NCBI GenBank assembly: GCA_002839805.1
Contig: PGYT01000018.1
Coordinates: 1-46,422 of the forward strand
Source of the DNA: Ignavibacteriae bacterium HGW-Ignavibacteriae-2
GTDB lineage: Bacteria > Bacteroidota > Ignavibacteria > Ignavibacteriales > Melioribacteraceae
Length of the DNA stretch: 46,422 nt
Direction: 5' to 3'
Below, piece after piece: positions 16,687 to 24,057 of this stretch (within the stretch, counting starts at the first letter, position 1; each line of letters starts with the position of its first letter). The translations under genes were made by a program, and so were the position numbers. Below the pieces are notes generated by a model. It was not told the DNA's origin, ran no database searches, and saw nothing but the letters and a program-made list of their open reading frames with translations.

Positions 16687-17757
16687 CTATGATATTTGTA
16701 ACATCCAATTATATTTATCCTCTTTACGGCCATATTGGATGTCGGTAATTTCTTTGTACAATTTTTTGCCCAGCTCGCCAGCTTCAGTATCGCTGAACTG
16801 CATTGTTAAATCGTTATATTTTAATTTACTCAGTGTTGAAATTACAGCAGCGGTTCCAGTTCCGAATATTTCCAATAGAGAGCCTTTCCTGTAAGCATCT
16901 GCTACCTCATCGATTGATATGTCCCTTTCATTAATGTTGTAGTCCCAATCCTTTAGAATTTGAATGACAGATCTTCTTGTTACACCGGGTAAAATAGTAC
17001 CTGTTAAACGAGGAGTAACAACTTCATCTTTAAGTTGAATAAATATGTTCATTGTACCAACTTCCTCAACATATTTTTGATGGATTCCATCAAGCCACAA
17101 TACCTGCGAAAAGCCCATTTTTTTTGCTTCAGCTTGAGCCATAAGACTGGCTGCGTAATTGCCAGCACATTTACATTCGCCAACTCCCTTTGAGGCAGCT
17201 CGAACATATTTATCTGTAACCATTATAGGAACAGGCTTAAATCCTTCAGGATAGTATGGTCCAACTGGACTAAGCATTATTACAAACTTATATTGCTCAC
17301 CCGGACGCACTCCAAGAAAAGGATCGTATGCAAACATTACAGGGCGAATGTATAAGGAATGTCCAGGTTTTTCTGGAATCCATGCTTCTTCGAGCTTAAC
17401 AAGCTTTTTCAGCGCCTGCATAAATAATTCGGGGTCTATTTCTGGCATGCATAATCGGCGGGCAGAATTATTCATTCTTTCAATATTTTGTTGCGGGCGA
17501 AACATAGCAATACTTCCATCGACGCGTTTGAAGGCTTTAAGACCCTCAAATATCGCCTGACCATAATGTAATGCCATTGCCGCGGGGCTGATAGGCATTT
17601 TTTCACGCGCTTTAATTACAGGATTATTCCATCCGCCTTTTTCTGTATCGTAATCAATTTCAAAAACATAATTAGAAAGTGTTCTTCCAAAAATTAATTT
17701 TTCAGGGATTTCAACTTTAATATCTTGATCTGATAATTCTAATGTTATATCGGCCAT
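16687..17757 (-). CDS. ilvE: Branched-chain amino acid aminotransferase
   Basis: This 356-residue fold-type IV PLP enzyme carries out the last step of Leu, Ile and Val synthesis (and the first of breakdown), transferring the amino group between the branched 2-oxoacids and glutamate. HYGQAIFEGLKAFKR (64-78) and RPVMFAYD are conserved substrate-binding blocks. GECKCAGNYAAS places the PLP lysine at Lys196, and EIFGTGTAAVISTL is the phosphate-binding C-terminal segment. It matches the long (type II, about 350 residues) BCAT group. It is a single gene with its own terminator, divergent from mlaE. Confidence 0.94.
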   Translation of the reverse strand: MADITLELSDQDIKVEIPEKLIFGRTLSNYVFEIDYDTEKGGWNNPVIKAREKMPISPAAMALHYGQAIFEGLKAFKRVDGSIAMFRPQQNIERMNNSARRLCMPEIDPELFMQALKKLVKLEEAWIPEKPGHSLYIRPVMFAYDPFLGVRPGEQYKFVIMLSPVGPYYPEGFKPVPIMVTDKYVRAASKGVGECKCAGNYAASLMAQAEAKKMGFSQVLWLDGIHQKYVEEVGTMNIFIQLKDEVVTPRLTGTILPGVTRRSVIQILKDWDYNINERDISIDEVADAYRKGSLLEIFGTGTAAVISTLSKLKYNDLTMQFSDTEAGELGKKLYKEITDIQYGRKEDKYNWMLQIS

Positions 17758-18061
17758 TACTTCACCATATTTTAATTAGTAATCGGTTATAAATTCAGTT
17801 CACATGCACGTCCGAGAATTGATCCGCGCAATATTTTTTATTCATAGTGTTAAATAATTCCCAAGTCCATTTGATAAGATGCGGTAAAAAATAAAATATT
17901 ATTTTCTCTAAAATTACTCAGAATTACCACAAATATAAAAAAATAATTTCATTACTCAGAACAAAAGCTCCAACCTGGTCCAATTATTGGACAACTACAG
18001 ATGGCTTTCTATAAAATTTTTAATTTCAGATTATAGAATAAAATTGTGTAATTTTGCGTCC
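17758..18061. other. Divergent intergenic region between ilvE and mlaE
   Basis: This is about 300 bases with no convincing gene; the in-frame extension of mlaE to 17987 lacks any start signal. It holds a perfect 15-base palindrome GTCCAAT-T-ATTGGAC (17978-17992) and a direct repeat ATTACTCAGAA at 17913-17923 and 17951-17961. TAATTTTG ends five bases before the mlaE ATG and TATATTTG faces ilvE (17937-17930). Both fit the Bacteroidetes -7 pattern TAnnTTTG, but neither has a clear partner box upstream. Regulation of one or both genes from here is likely. Confidence 0.45.
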
Positions 18062-18832
18062 ATGCTATCTTTATTTGAAAAAATAGGCGCCAAAACTATA
18101 GACTTTCTTCAGGAAGTTGGAAAGTTCAGTAAACTTCTAGGAGGTATTTTAAGATACACTCCAAACCTATTTAAAAAACGAAAATTACTTCTATACCAAA
18201 TGGAACATATTGGCGTGGATTCTCTTCCCCTTGTTATAATAATTGCCGTATTTACAGGTGGTGTTGCGGCATGGCAGGCAGCATATCAGCTTAAGGGTGT
18301 TGCACCAATATCTTTTTTGGGTACAGCCACCAGCAGAGCAATTATCACTGAACTTGGACCAGTACTTACCGCTATAATTATAGCCGGCAGAGTTGGCGCC
18401 TCTATAGCTGCAGAAATAGGTTCTATGAAAGTTACAGAACAAATAGACGCTATGGAAGTAATGGGAATAAGTCCTATCATGTATTTGGCAATGCCCCGTT
18501 TTTATGCAGCAGTTCTAATGATGCCTATATTAGTAGTTATAGCCAATGTTATTGCGGTCGCCGGCGCTTTCGTGATTTCTAATTATTTTCTTGACGTATC
18601 ATACGCTGTTTTTTTTGATTCGGTTAAGCGGTTTTTTGAGATAAGCGACTTTTTATTCGGTATGATAAAGGGTGTTGTTTTTGGTGGAATCACTTCACTG
18701 ATGGGATGCCACATAGGTTTTTTAACTGAAGGCGGAGCTGAGGGAGTTGGCGCTTCAACCATCCGATCATTTGTTTTAACTTCAGCTTTAATACTTATTT
18801 TTGATTATTTCTTATGGACACTAGTCTTTTAA
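18062..18832 (+). CDS. mlaE: MlaE-family lipid ABC transporter permease
   Basis: This 256-residue integral membrane permease has five or six hydrophobic segments. The family core reads PISFLGTATSRAIITELGPVLTAIIIAGRVGASIAAEIGSMKVTEQIDAMEVMG at about residues 80-135, with the short amphipathic N-terminus typical of MlaE/TtgD2. MlaE works with an ATPase (MlaF) and a periplasmic MCE lipid shuttle (MlaD) to move phospholipids between membranes. Neither partner is next to it here. I chose ATG 18062 because homologues begin just before the LFEKIGAKTIDFL segment; an open frame extends upstream to 17987 without support. The leader may be very short. Confidence 0.9.
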   Translation: MLSLFEKIGAKTIDFLQEVGKFSKLLGGILRYTPNLFKKRKLLLYQMEHIGVDSLPLVIIIAVFTGGVAAWQAAYQLKGVAPISFLGTATSRAIITELGPVLTAIIIAGRVGASIAAEIGSMKVTEQIDAMEVMGISPIMYLAMPRFYAAVLMMPILVVIANVIAVAGAFVISNYFLDVSYAVFFDSVKRFFEISDFLFGMIKGVVFGGITSLMGCHIGFLTEGGAEGVGASTIRSFVLTSALILIFDYFLWTLVF

Positions 18833-18926
18833 TTTTATCTTTATTTTAAATAAATTTTAGTATCATTTAAGTATTATTATCAATACCTTACCTGCAGGTC
18901 TACCTCCTTTAACAATTTGATGAAAA

Positions 18927-19619
18927 ATGATTGTGACTAGCAAAAGATTATTTGATCTCGTGCTGAGCATTATTTTTCTTCCATTCGCCATTCCAATTAT
19001 CGTGTTGTCCTCCTTGCTAATGTTTTTTGAACTACGAGAGTTTCCTTTTTTTATTCAAGAAAGAGGGCTCACTTTATCTAAATATAGATTCGGTTTATTT
19101 AAAATTAAAACCCTCAGAAATTCTGATATTCGAAAAACTTTACCCCCTTTAAAAGGGATGATTCTTTCTAAATCTGAACTGTCACCATACGTCGGAGGAT
19201 ATGCGGGATTTTTACGACGCACTGGTTTTGACGAATTGCCACAACTTATTAATATAATTAAAGGTGAGATGAGTTTAATCGGCCCTCGTCCTCTGATGAT
19301 GGAAGATTTAAAGAGATTAAAAAATGAATTCCCGGATCTCTATTTACAAAGGGAAGCCCTTAATTCGATTCCAGGTCTCTCCGGATTGTGGCAAATTTTT
19401 TGCGACAGGCATAAAGATGTTGAAAATCTAATACTACTTGATACTCTTTATGAAAAACTAAGCTCTTTTAGCTTCGATAGTAAATTGTTACTGTGGACAA
19501 TCCCTCTAATAATTAATGGAAATAATTCCGATTCAATTTTGTCTTCGAAATATAAAAGTTATAAAAAACAATTTGTTTCAAGCGGATTAAAATTCTCTCC
19601 TGAAAATTTAATAAAATAA
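18927..19619 (+). CDS. Bacterial sugar-phosphate transferase (initiating polyprenyl glycosyl-1-phosphate transferase)
   Basis: This 230-residue protein has one N-terminal membrane segment (LVLSIIFLPFAIPIIVLSSLLM) followed by a cytosolic domain. RRTGFDELPQLINIIKGEMSLIGPRPL is the hallmark of the WcaJ/PglC family, and SIPGLSGLWQIFCDR follows. It transfers a sugar phosphate from a nucleotide sugar to undecaprenyl phosphate, the first step of O-antigen, capsule or exopolysaccharide repeat synthesis. It is the short form, without the extra N-terminal domains of WcaJ. No other glycan genes lie around it. It starts 94 bases after mlaE with no clear Shine-Dalgarno, so joint transcription is uncertain. 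Confidence 0.88.
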   Translation: MIVTSKRLFDLVLSIIFLPFAIPIIVLSSLLMFFELREFPFFIQERGLTLSKYRFGLFKIKTLRNSDIRKTLPPLKGMILSKSELSPYVGGYAGFLRRTGFDELPQLINIIKGEMSLIGPRPLMMEDLKRLKNEFPDLYLQREALNSIPGLSGLWQIFCDRHKDVENLILLDTLYEKLSSFSFDSKLLLWTIPLIINGNNSDSILSSKYKSYKKQFVSSGLKFSPENLIK

Positions 19620-19896
19620 AATTTCACAAATTATGGTTCTGAAATAGAGTTAAAATTAGTCGAAACAATGTGAAAGACATAATAAAAAATCGGTTTTTAA
19701 AATATCTGCTTAATTAACATTTTTTATTAGTAATCCATGTTGATTTAATTTGAAATGATTAAAATGTTTTAATTGTGAGAGAAATTCTAGAATAAGTCTA
19801 TTCTGCTTTTTATTCTAAAAAAGTCTTTTCGGCTTTTATCCCGGTCTCTCTTTCCGCATAAAAAAATTCTACAAAACAATTTTGGCAAAGGTCCTA

Positions 19897-20280
19897 ATGG
19901 GGAATTCAATTTTACAACAGGATAAATTTGTTCCCACCACAAAAGATAAACCGGAGGAACAAAAACTAAAAATTTATCTTCCGGTAAATTGGTGGTGTTC
20001 CCAAAATTCTTATGCTTTACCAGAGCCAGACACAAATCAATTATATGAAAATAAACTTAATTTTATTTCCAATCAATCCTCGGATAAAAGAGTTAAACAA
20101 ATGCCCAAACCTAACAATTGGGAATTAACTGAAGGAGATTATGTAATAAATGAGAAAAATATAGACGTTGCGCTATACAGGAAACGAAAAAAAATATTTT
20201 ATATAGGTTCTTTAATAATGACAGCATTAGTAAATATTTTAATGATGTTTTTATTGATTGGGCTTTTAGTCGATTTGTGA
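19897..20280 (+). CDS. Unknown small protein with C-terminal membrane anchor
   Basis: This 127-residue protein starts at ATG 19897, chosen because AAAGG sits seven bases ahead; a TTG at 19882 is in frame but has no site. Residues 1-95 are hydrophilic, with a WWC motif near residue 33 and many Asn, Gln and Lys. Residues about 105-126 (YIGSLIMTALVNILMMFLLIG) form one membrane segment after a basic RKRKK stop-transfer cluster. No signal peptide is seen, so it would be tail-anchored with the N-terminal part in the cytosol. I recognise no family. The 277 bases before it hold nothing firm beyond an AT-rich palindrome (19758-19773). Confidence 0.55.
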   Translation: MGNSILQQDKFVPTTKDKPEEQKLKIYLPVNWWCSQNSYALPEPDTNQLYENKLNFISNQSSDKRVKQMPKPNNWELTEGDYVINEKNIDVALYRKRKKIFYIGSLIMTALVNILMMFLLIGLLVDL

Positions 20281-20342
20281 AAGAATAATCAGGAGAAAAA
20301 ATAAAATATAAAAACTATCAGATTATTATTGCTGGGGGAGAT

Positions 20343-21674
20343 ATGAAATGCAAGGGATTACTTTTTATACTACTTTTCACGGCTCAAATTTGTTTCTCAC
20401 AGGCGCTGCATTTGGAAGAAAATTTTGAATATGACACCGGGACTCTAACCTCTGTTTCTGCTAAATGGAGTGCTTATCCGCTTGTTGGCAGCGTTGACGT
20501 TCAAGTTATTGACGGGAATTTATCGTATTCCGATTATCCATCTTCCGGAATCGGGAGAAGAATTGCCTTAAACGGCGGAGCTTCCGGCAGAGAGAGTGTT
20601 AATATTGGTTTTGACACAACAAGTGGAAATGGAAATTCCGTTTACACCTCTTTTCTATTAAATGTTACTTCAACAGATGATATGGACAGCACATCTGGCG
20701 ATGGAGATTATTTCGTTAGTTTTCAAAAGGGTCAGTCATCGAGCAGAAAGGGTTATCTTTATTGTAAAAAAGGGAATACAGGTTCACAATTTAATATTGG
20801 TTTTGCAAAATCCAGTTCCGCTAGTTTAAGCTACTTGGAAGTAGAATATGACATAAACGTTACATATTTAATAGTAATAAGCTATTTATTTCAGGCAGGT
20901 TCAGACGAAGTGAAATTGTGGGTGAATCCATCAATAACAGGCGCCGAACCTGAAGCTGATTTGTCGATAACATCCGGGACGGATGCTGATTCATTAAATT
21001 TTTTGCAGTTTTTCCAACGTCCATTATCAGGTGATATGTACATTGACGGCATACGCGTTTCTGATTCATGGGCACAGGCTCCTCTTCCGGTGGAGTTAAT
21101 TTCATTCAACGCTGTCAAATTAACCGGCGCAATTAAACTTTTATGGGAAACTGCAACAGAAGTAAACAATTATGGATTCAATGTGGAACGCAGGATCAAC
21201 AATAACGAGTGGAGCACTATAGGTTTTGTTCCCGGGCATGGGAACAGCTACTCGCCCAAAAAATATTCATTTTTAAATAAACATTTAAATAATGGTCTGT
21301 ATCATTTCAGATTGAAACAAATTGATTTGGACGGAACTTTTGATTATTCGCCAGTTATAGCGGTATCTGTTTATAGAGATCTTAGAGAATCTGTAATTGT
21401 GGCTCAAAACTATCCGAATCCATTTAATCCTATAACTAAAATTATGTATAGTGTTGCTGCGGTCAATGAATTTCGGTATCCCTTGGGAGTGAAAGTCCAA
21501 ATTAAAGTTTATGATATACTGGGAAACGAAATATGTGAACTCGTAAATGAAAAAAAACTGGCTGGAGTGTATGAAACTGAATTTAATGCTGCAGGGCTTG
21601 CATGCGGAATTTATTATTATAGATTGACTGCGGGAAGTTTTGTGAAAACTATGAAAATGGCTGTAGTAAAATAA
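20343..21674 (+). CDS. Secreted T9SS cargo protein with lamin/LamG-like N-terminal region
   Basis: This 443-residue protein has signal peptide MKCKGLLFILLFTAQICFSQ, then a beta-rich domain (residues 22-240) that looks like a concanavalin-type jelly roll. A fibronectin-III-like linker follows (LPVELISFNAVKLTGAIKLLWETATEVNNYGFNVERR, about 250-340). The last 80 residues are a type A sorting domain opening VAQNYPNPFNPITKI and ending AGSFVKTMKMAVVK. The tail directs export by the type IX system to the surface or medium. Ribosome-binding site GGGGGAG lies four bases before the ATG, an unusually strong site that suggests high expression. The substrate or ligand is unknown. Confidence 0.88.
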   Translation: MKCKGLLFILLFTAQICFSQALHLEENFEYDTGTLTSVSAKWSAYPLVGSVDVQVIDGNLSYSDYPSSGIGRRIALNGGASGRESVNIGFDTTSGNGNSVYTSFLLNVTSTDDMDSTSGDGDYFVSFQKGQSSSRKGYLYCKKGNTGSQFNIGFAKSSSASLSYLEVEYDINVTYLIVISYLFQAGSDEVKLWVNPSITGAEPEADLSITSGTDADSLNFLQFFQRPLSGDMYIDGIRVSDSWAQAPLPVELISFNAVKLTGAIKLLWETATEVNNYGFNVERRINNNEWSTIGFVPGHGNSYSPKKYSFLNKHLNNGLYHFRLKQIDLDGTFDYSPVIAVSVYRDLRESVIVAQNYPNPFNPITKIMYSVAAVNEFRYPLGVKVQIKVYDILGNEICELVNEKKLAGVYETEFNAAGLACGIYYYRLTAGSFVKTMKMAVVK

Positions 21675-21695
21675 TTGTAATACTCCTGAAAAAGA

Positions 21696-21729
21696 AAAAC
21701 CTCCAAGGCATTTATACCTCGAAGGTTTT
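21696..21729. terminator. Shared terminator between convergent genes
   Basis: AAAACCT (21696-21702) pairs with AGGTTTT (21723-21729), and the stem continues inward with AGG/CCT after mismatches. A-rich and T-rich flanks lie on both sides. The hairpin sits between the stop of the T9SS cargo gene (plus) and the stop of the TerB-like gene (minus), so it can end transcripts from both directions. Confidence 0.65.
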
Positions 21730-21734
21730 AAAAT

Positions 21735-22199
21735 TCAATTCATACTATTTTTTACTTCAAGTTTTGAGGCTATTAAATCCTTATGTTCCATATTGAGGTT
21801 AGAACTTACCTTTCTTATAAAATATTCCTCATGAACATCTAGCCTTCCATCAATTAAAACAAGTTTCCAAAGATTTTTTAATATCTTGTATTTTTCATTT
21901 TTATCAAAATATCTATTGATAATATCCGTGTATTCATAAAGACTTATATTTTTCTTCATTTTTTCATCAGCGAGGATCATCAACTCACCCATTTCTTCAG
22001 TATCAAGTCCAAATTCTTTTTGTATCAGGGAAATAATTAATTCCTTTTCCTCTTTGCTGAATTCATCATCACTATGCGCTAACTCAATAAATAAAGCGCA
22101 GGTTGCGATCTGTAATTTTTTCTCGGAATCTTCACCGGATTTTTCGGGTGAATTACCATTGTGGTTTGCCGATATTAAGTTTTTTAAATATGATAGCAT
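21735..22199 (-). CDS. TerB-like protein
   Basis: This 154-residue, mainly helical protein matches the TerB/DUF533-like tellurite-resistance fold: LQIATCALFIELAHSDDEFSKEEKELI (about 30-56), a repeated half near KLVLIDGRLDVHEEYFIRKVS (112-132), and acidic DDE/DGR loops that bind metal in TerB. In this family such genes occur far from any tellurite operon, and the exact role is unknown, often linked to membrane stress. It follows malQ by 12 bases, so it is transcribed with it, but no functional link is evident. Confidence 0.8.
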   Translation of the reverse strand: MLSYLKNLISANHNGNSPEKSGEDSEKKLQIATCALFIELAHSDDEFSKEEKELIISLIQKEFGLDTEEMGELMILADEKMKKNISLYEYTDIINRYFDKNEKYKILKNLWKLVLIDGRLDVHEEYFIRKVSSNLNMEHKDLIASKLEVKNSMN

Positions 22200-22211
22200 G
22201 TAAATCCTTAT

Positions 22212-23750
22212 TTAATTTTCTTCAACATCAATTTCTACTTCGTCTTTCTCAATTGGCGGACGCTCATATATGGAGGTCATATTTTTATAAAAATCTGCTA
22301 AGTGTGAATTCACCTGATCCCAAGTAAAACGCCAGGTCCAATTTCCCCCAAGTGTGCCGGGAAAATTCATCCTTGCTTCACTATTAAGATTTAGAATATC
22401 CTGCATAGGTATAATTACAATATCTGCAACTGATTTATAAGCTGCTCTAATAACTTCCAATCGAATATCTTCGCCGTAATACCCAAGATAATGCTGTGCC
22501 CACTCATAAATCCCGCTTCCATTCTGTTGCTCTTTTTCAAAAAACCCGCGGGTTGTGTCGTTATCGTGCGAACCGGTGTAAACAACACAATTTTTAACAT
22601 GATTATGCGGCAGAAATTTTTTCTCCATTTTATCACCGAAAGCGAACTGTAAAATTTTCATTCCCGGAAAATCAAAAGTATCCCTTAACTTTTCTACACC
22701 TTTAGTGATTACTCCAAAATCCTCAGCTAAAATAGGAACGTCTCCTAATTTATCCTTTAAAGTGTTAAAAAGTTCATAGCCGGGAGCTTTTACCCATCTG
22801 CCTTTAATTGCCGTAGGGGCATCACCCGGAATTTCCCAAAATGCCTCAAAACCTCTAAAATGATCTATTCGGACTATATCCACCAGTTCGTACATTTTCC
22901 CGAATCTCTGTCGCCACCATAGAAAATCATCTTCTTTCATTTTGTCCCATTTGTAAAGCGGGTTTCCCCAAAGCTGACCGGTTGCGCTGAAATAGTCTGG
23001 GGGAACACCGGCTACTGTTTCCAGTTTTCCGTTTTGAGACACAGTAAATAATTCTTTATTCGCCCACAGGTCTGAACTGTCATAAGCAATAAAAATTGGC
23101 AGATCGCCAATTATTTTAATTCCTTTATCATTCGCATACTTTTTAACATTTTTCCATTGTTCGTCAAACTTAGCTTGTATAAAAATTTGGTAACCGATTT
23201 CATCCTCAAGTTTTTTTGTCCATTCCTCCACAGCCCCTTTTTTTCGGAAGGCAATTTCTTCTGTCCACTCCGTCCAAAGTACACCGCCATGGGATTGTTT
23301 TACCGCCATAAATAGGGCAAAATCATTTAGCCAATATTGATTGTCCGAGATAAAATCGGAAAATACAACATTCGATTTATTTCCGGAATTTTTAAAATTC
23401 TCGTATGCTTTTTTAAGGAGTCCAGTTTTATAATTTATCAATTCTCCAAAATCAATATGATCGGTACGCCAGTTATGAGAATGATTCAGGTCCTCGGCAG
23501 AAAGAAGATCTTCCTGGTTTAATAACTCTAAGCTTATCAATAACGGATTTCCGGCAAAAGCTGAAAAACACTGATAAGGGGAATCGCCATAACCAGTGGG
23601 GCCTAAAGGGAAGACTTGCCAAAGAGTTTGACCGGCACTTTCGAGAAAATTAATAAAATTATATGCTTCGTGACCTAGGTCACCTATGCCGAATTTCCCG
23701 GGTAGGGAAGAGGGATGAAGTAAAATGCCTGCTGAGCGTGAAAATTTCAT
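22212..23750 (-). CDS. malQ: 4-alpha-glucanotransferase (amylomaltase, GH77)
   Basis: This 512-residue cytoplasmic enzyme transfers alpha-1,4-glucan chains between oligosaccharides and has a role in glycogen and maltodextrin turnover. RSAGILLHPSSLPGKFGIGDLG opens the family. The nucleophile Asp lies in VRIDHFRGFEAFW, the acid-base Glu in ILAEDFGVIT, and the transition-state Asp in YTGSHDNDTTRGFF. NFPGTLGGNWTWR is the conserved C-terminal block. The length is normal for the bacterial short form. AAGGAAT lies just ahead of the ATG. No other maltose or glycogen genes are near. A divergent region separates it from nrdJ. Confidence 0.95.
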   Translation of the reverse strand: MKFSRSAGILLHPSSLPGKFGIGDLGHEAYNFINFLESAGQTLWQVFPLGPTGYGDSPYQCFSAFAGNPLLISLELLNQEDLLSAEDLNHSHNWRTDHIDFGELINYKTGLLKKAYENFKNSGNKSNVVFSDFISDNQYWLNDFALFMAVKQSHGGVLWTEWTEEIAFRKKGAVEEWTKKLEDEIGYQIFIQAKFDEQWKNVKKYANDKGIKIIGDLPIFIAYDSSDLWANKELFTVSQNGKLETVAGVPPDYFSATGQLWGNPLYKWDKMKEDDFLWWRQRFGKMYELVDIVRIDHFRGFEAFWEIPGDAPTAIKGRWVKAPGYELFNTLKDKLGDVPILAEDFGVITKGVEKLRDTFDFPGMKILQFAFGDKMEKKFLPHNHVKNCVVYTGSHDNDTTRGFFEKEQQNGSGIYEWAQHYLGYYGEDIRLEVIRAAYKSVADIVIIPMQDILNLNSEARMNFPGTLGGNWTWRFTWDQVNSHLADFYKNMTSIYERPPIEKDEVEIDVEEN

Positions 23751-24057
23751 TTTTATTCCTTTGTTTTAATGCAAAATTAAAGGTTCTGAAATATTATAAA
23801 AAATCAAGTAGCTATTATAAAATTTATTTATGTATTTTAAAACCGAATCAAAAATATAAACTGATTGAATTATTTTGTTCTTTTTCAATCAATTGATTGC
23901 TTAAAAAAAATAATTTATCTAATTTGATTTGCCAAGTTAATAGCCAAATATGAAAAACTTTCCAGGCTTTTAATAAAAAAAAATAAAATAAAATAAAATA
24001 AAATAAATATACCGATAAGTTATAAAATATACTTTAACCTAAAGTTTGGAGATATAG
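23751..24057. other. Divergent malQ-nrdJ intergenic region
   Basis: This is 307 bases without a gene and strongly AT-rich. It contains the palindrome CAATCAATTGATTG (23886-23899), a pentanucleotide repeat (23975-24010) and a -10-like TATACT (24028-24033) about 25 bases before the nrdJ ATG. The nrdJ ribosome-binding site is GGAG at about -11 to -8. I looked for a cobalamin riboswitch, since the enzyme uses B12, and saw none of its conserved boxes. I also saw no convincing NrdR box. Confidence 0.4.
23975..24010. repeat. Pentanucleotide simple repeat (AAATA)n upstream of nrdJ
   Basis: A run of nine A residues is followed by five exact AAATA units (23981-24005) and a partial sixth. It ends about 18 bases before the -10-like box of nrdJ, in the place of a -35 and UP element. 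Such tracts are prone to slippage and can alter promoter spacing. Confidence 0.85.

Noticed and set aside
17930-17937. Bacteroidetes-type -7 promoter box for ilvE (and a similar TATATTTG near 40,860 before aspA)
   Set aside because: Matches TAnnTTTG but lacks the paired -33 TTG at the right distance; too frequent in AT-rich DNA to claim.
18191-18480. Minus-strand frames of 64-83 codons inside mlaE
   Set aside because: Antisense shadows of a conserved permease; Cys- and Tyr-rich nonsense composition.
18903-18911. ACCTCCTTT, identical to the 3' end of 16S rRNA
   Set aside because: Only nine bases match and nothing upstream resembles 16S rRNA; chance.
19787-20035. Minus-strand frame of 82 codons
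   Set aside because: Opposite to a better plus-strand gene with a ribosome-binding site; no signal of coding.
23975-24010. CRISPR-like or tandem-repeat array
   Set aside because: Pure pentamer without spacers; a simple sequence repeat.
23751-24057. Cobalamin riboswitch before the B12-dependent reductase
   Set aside because: No B12-box or conserved stems seen in this AT-rich stretch.
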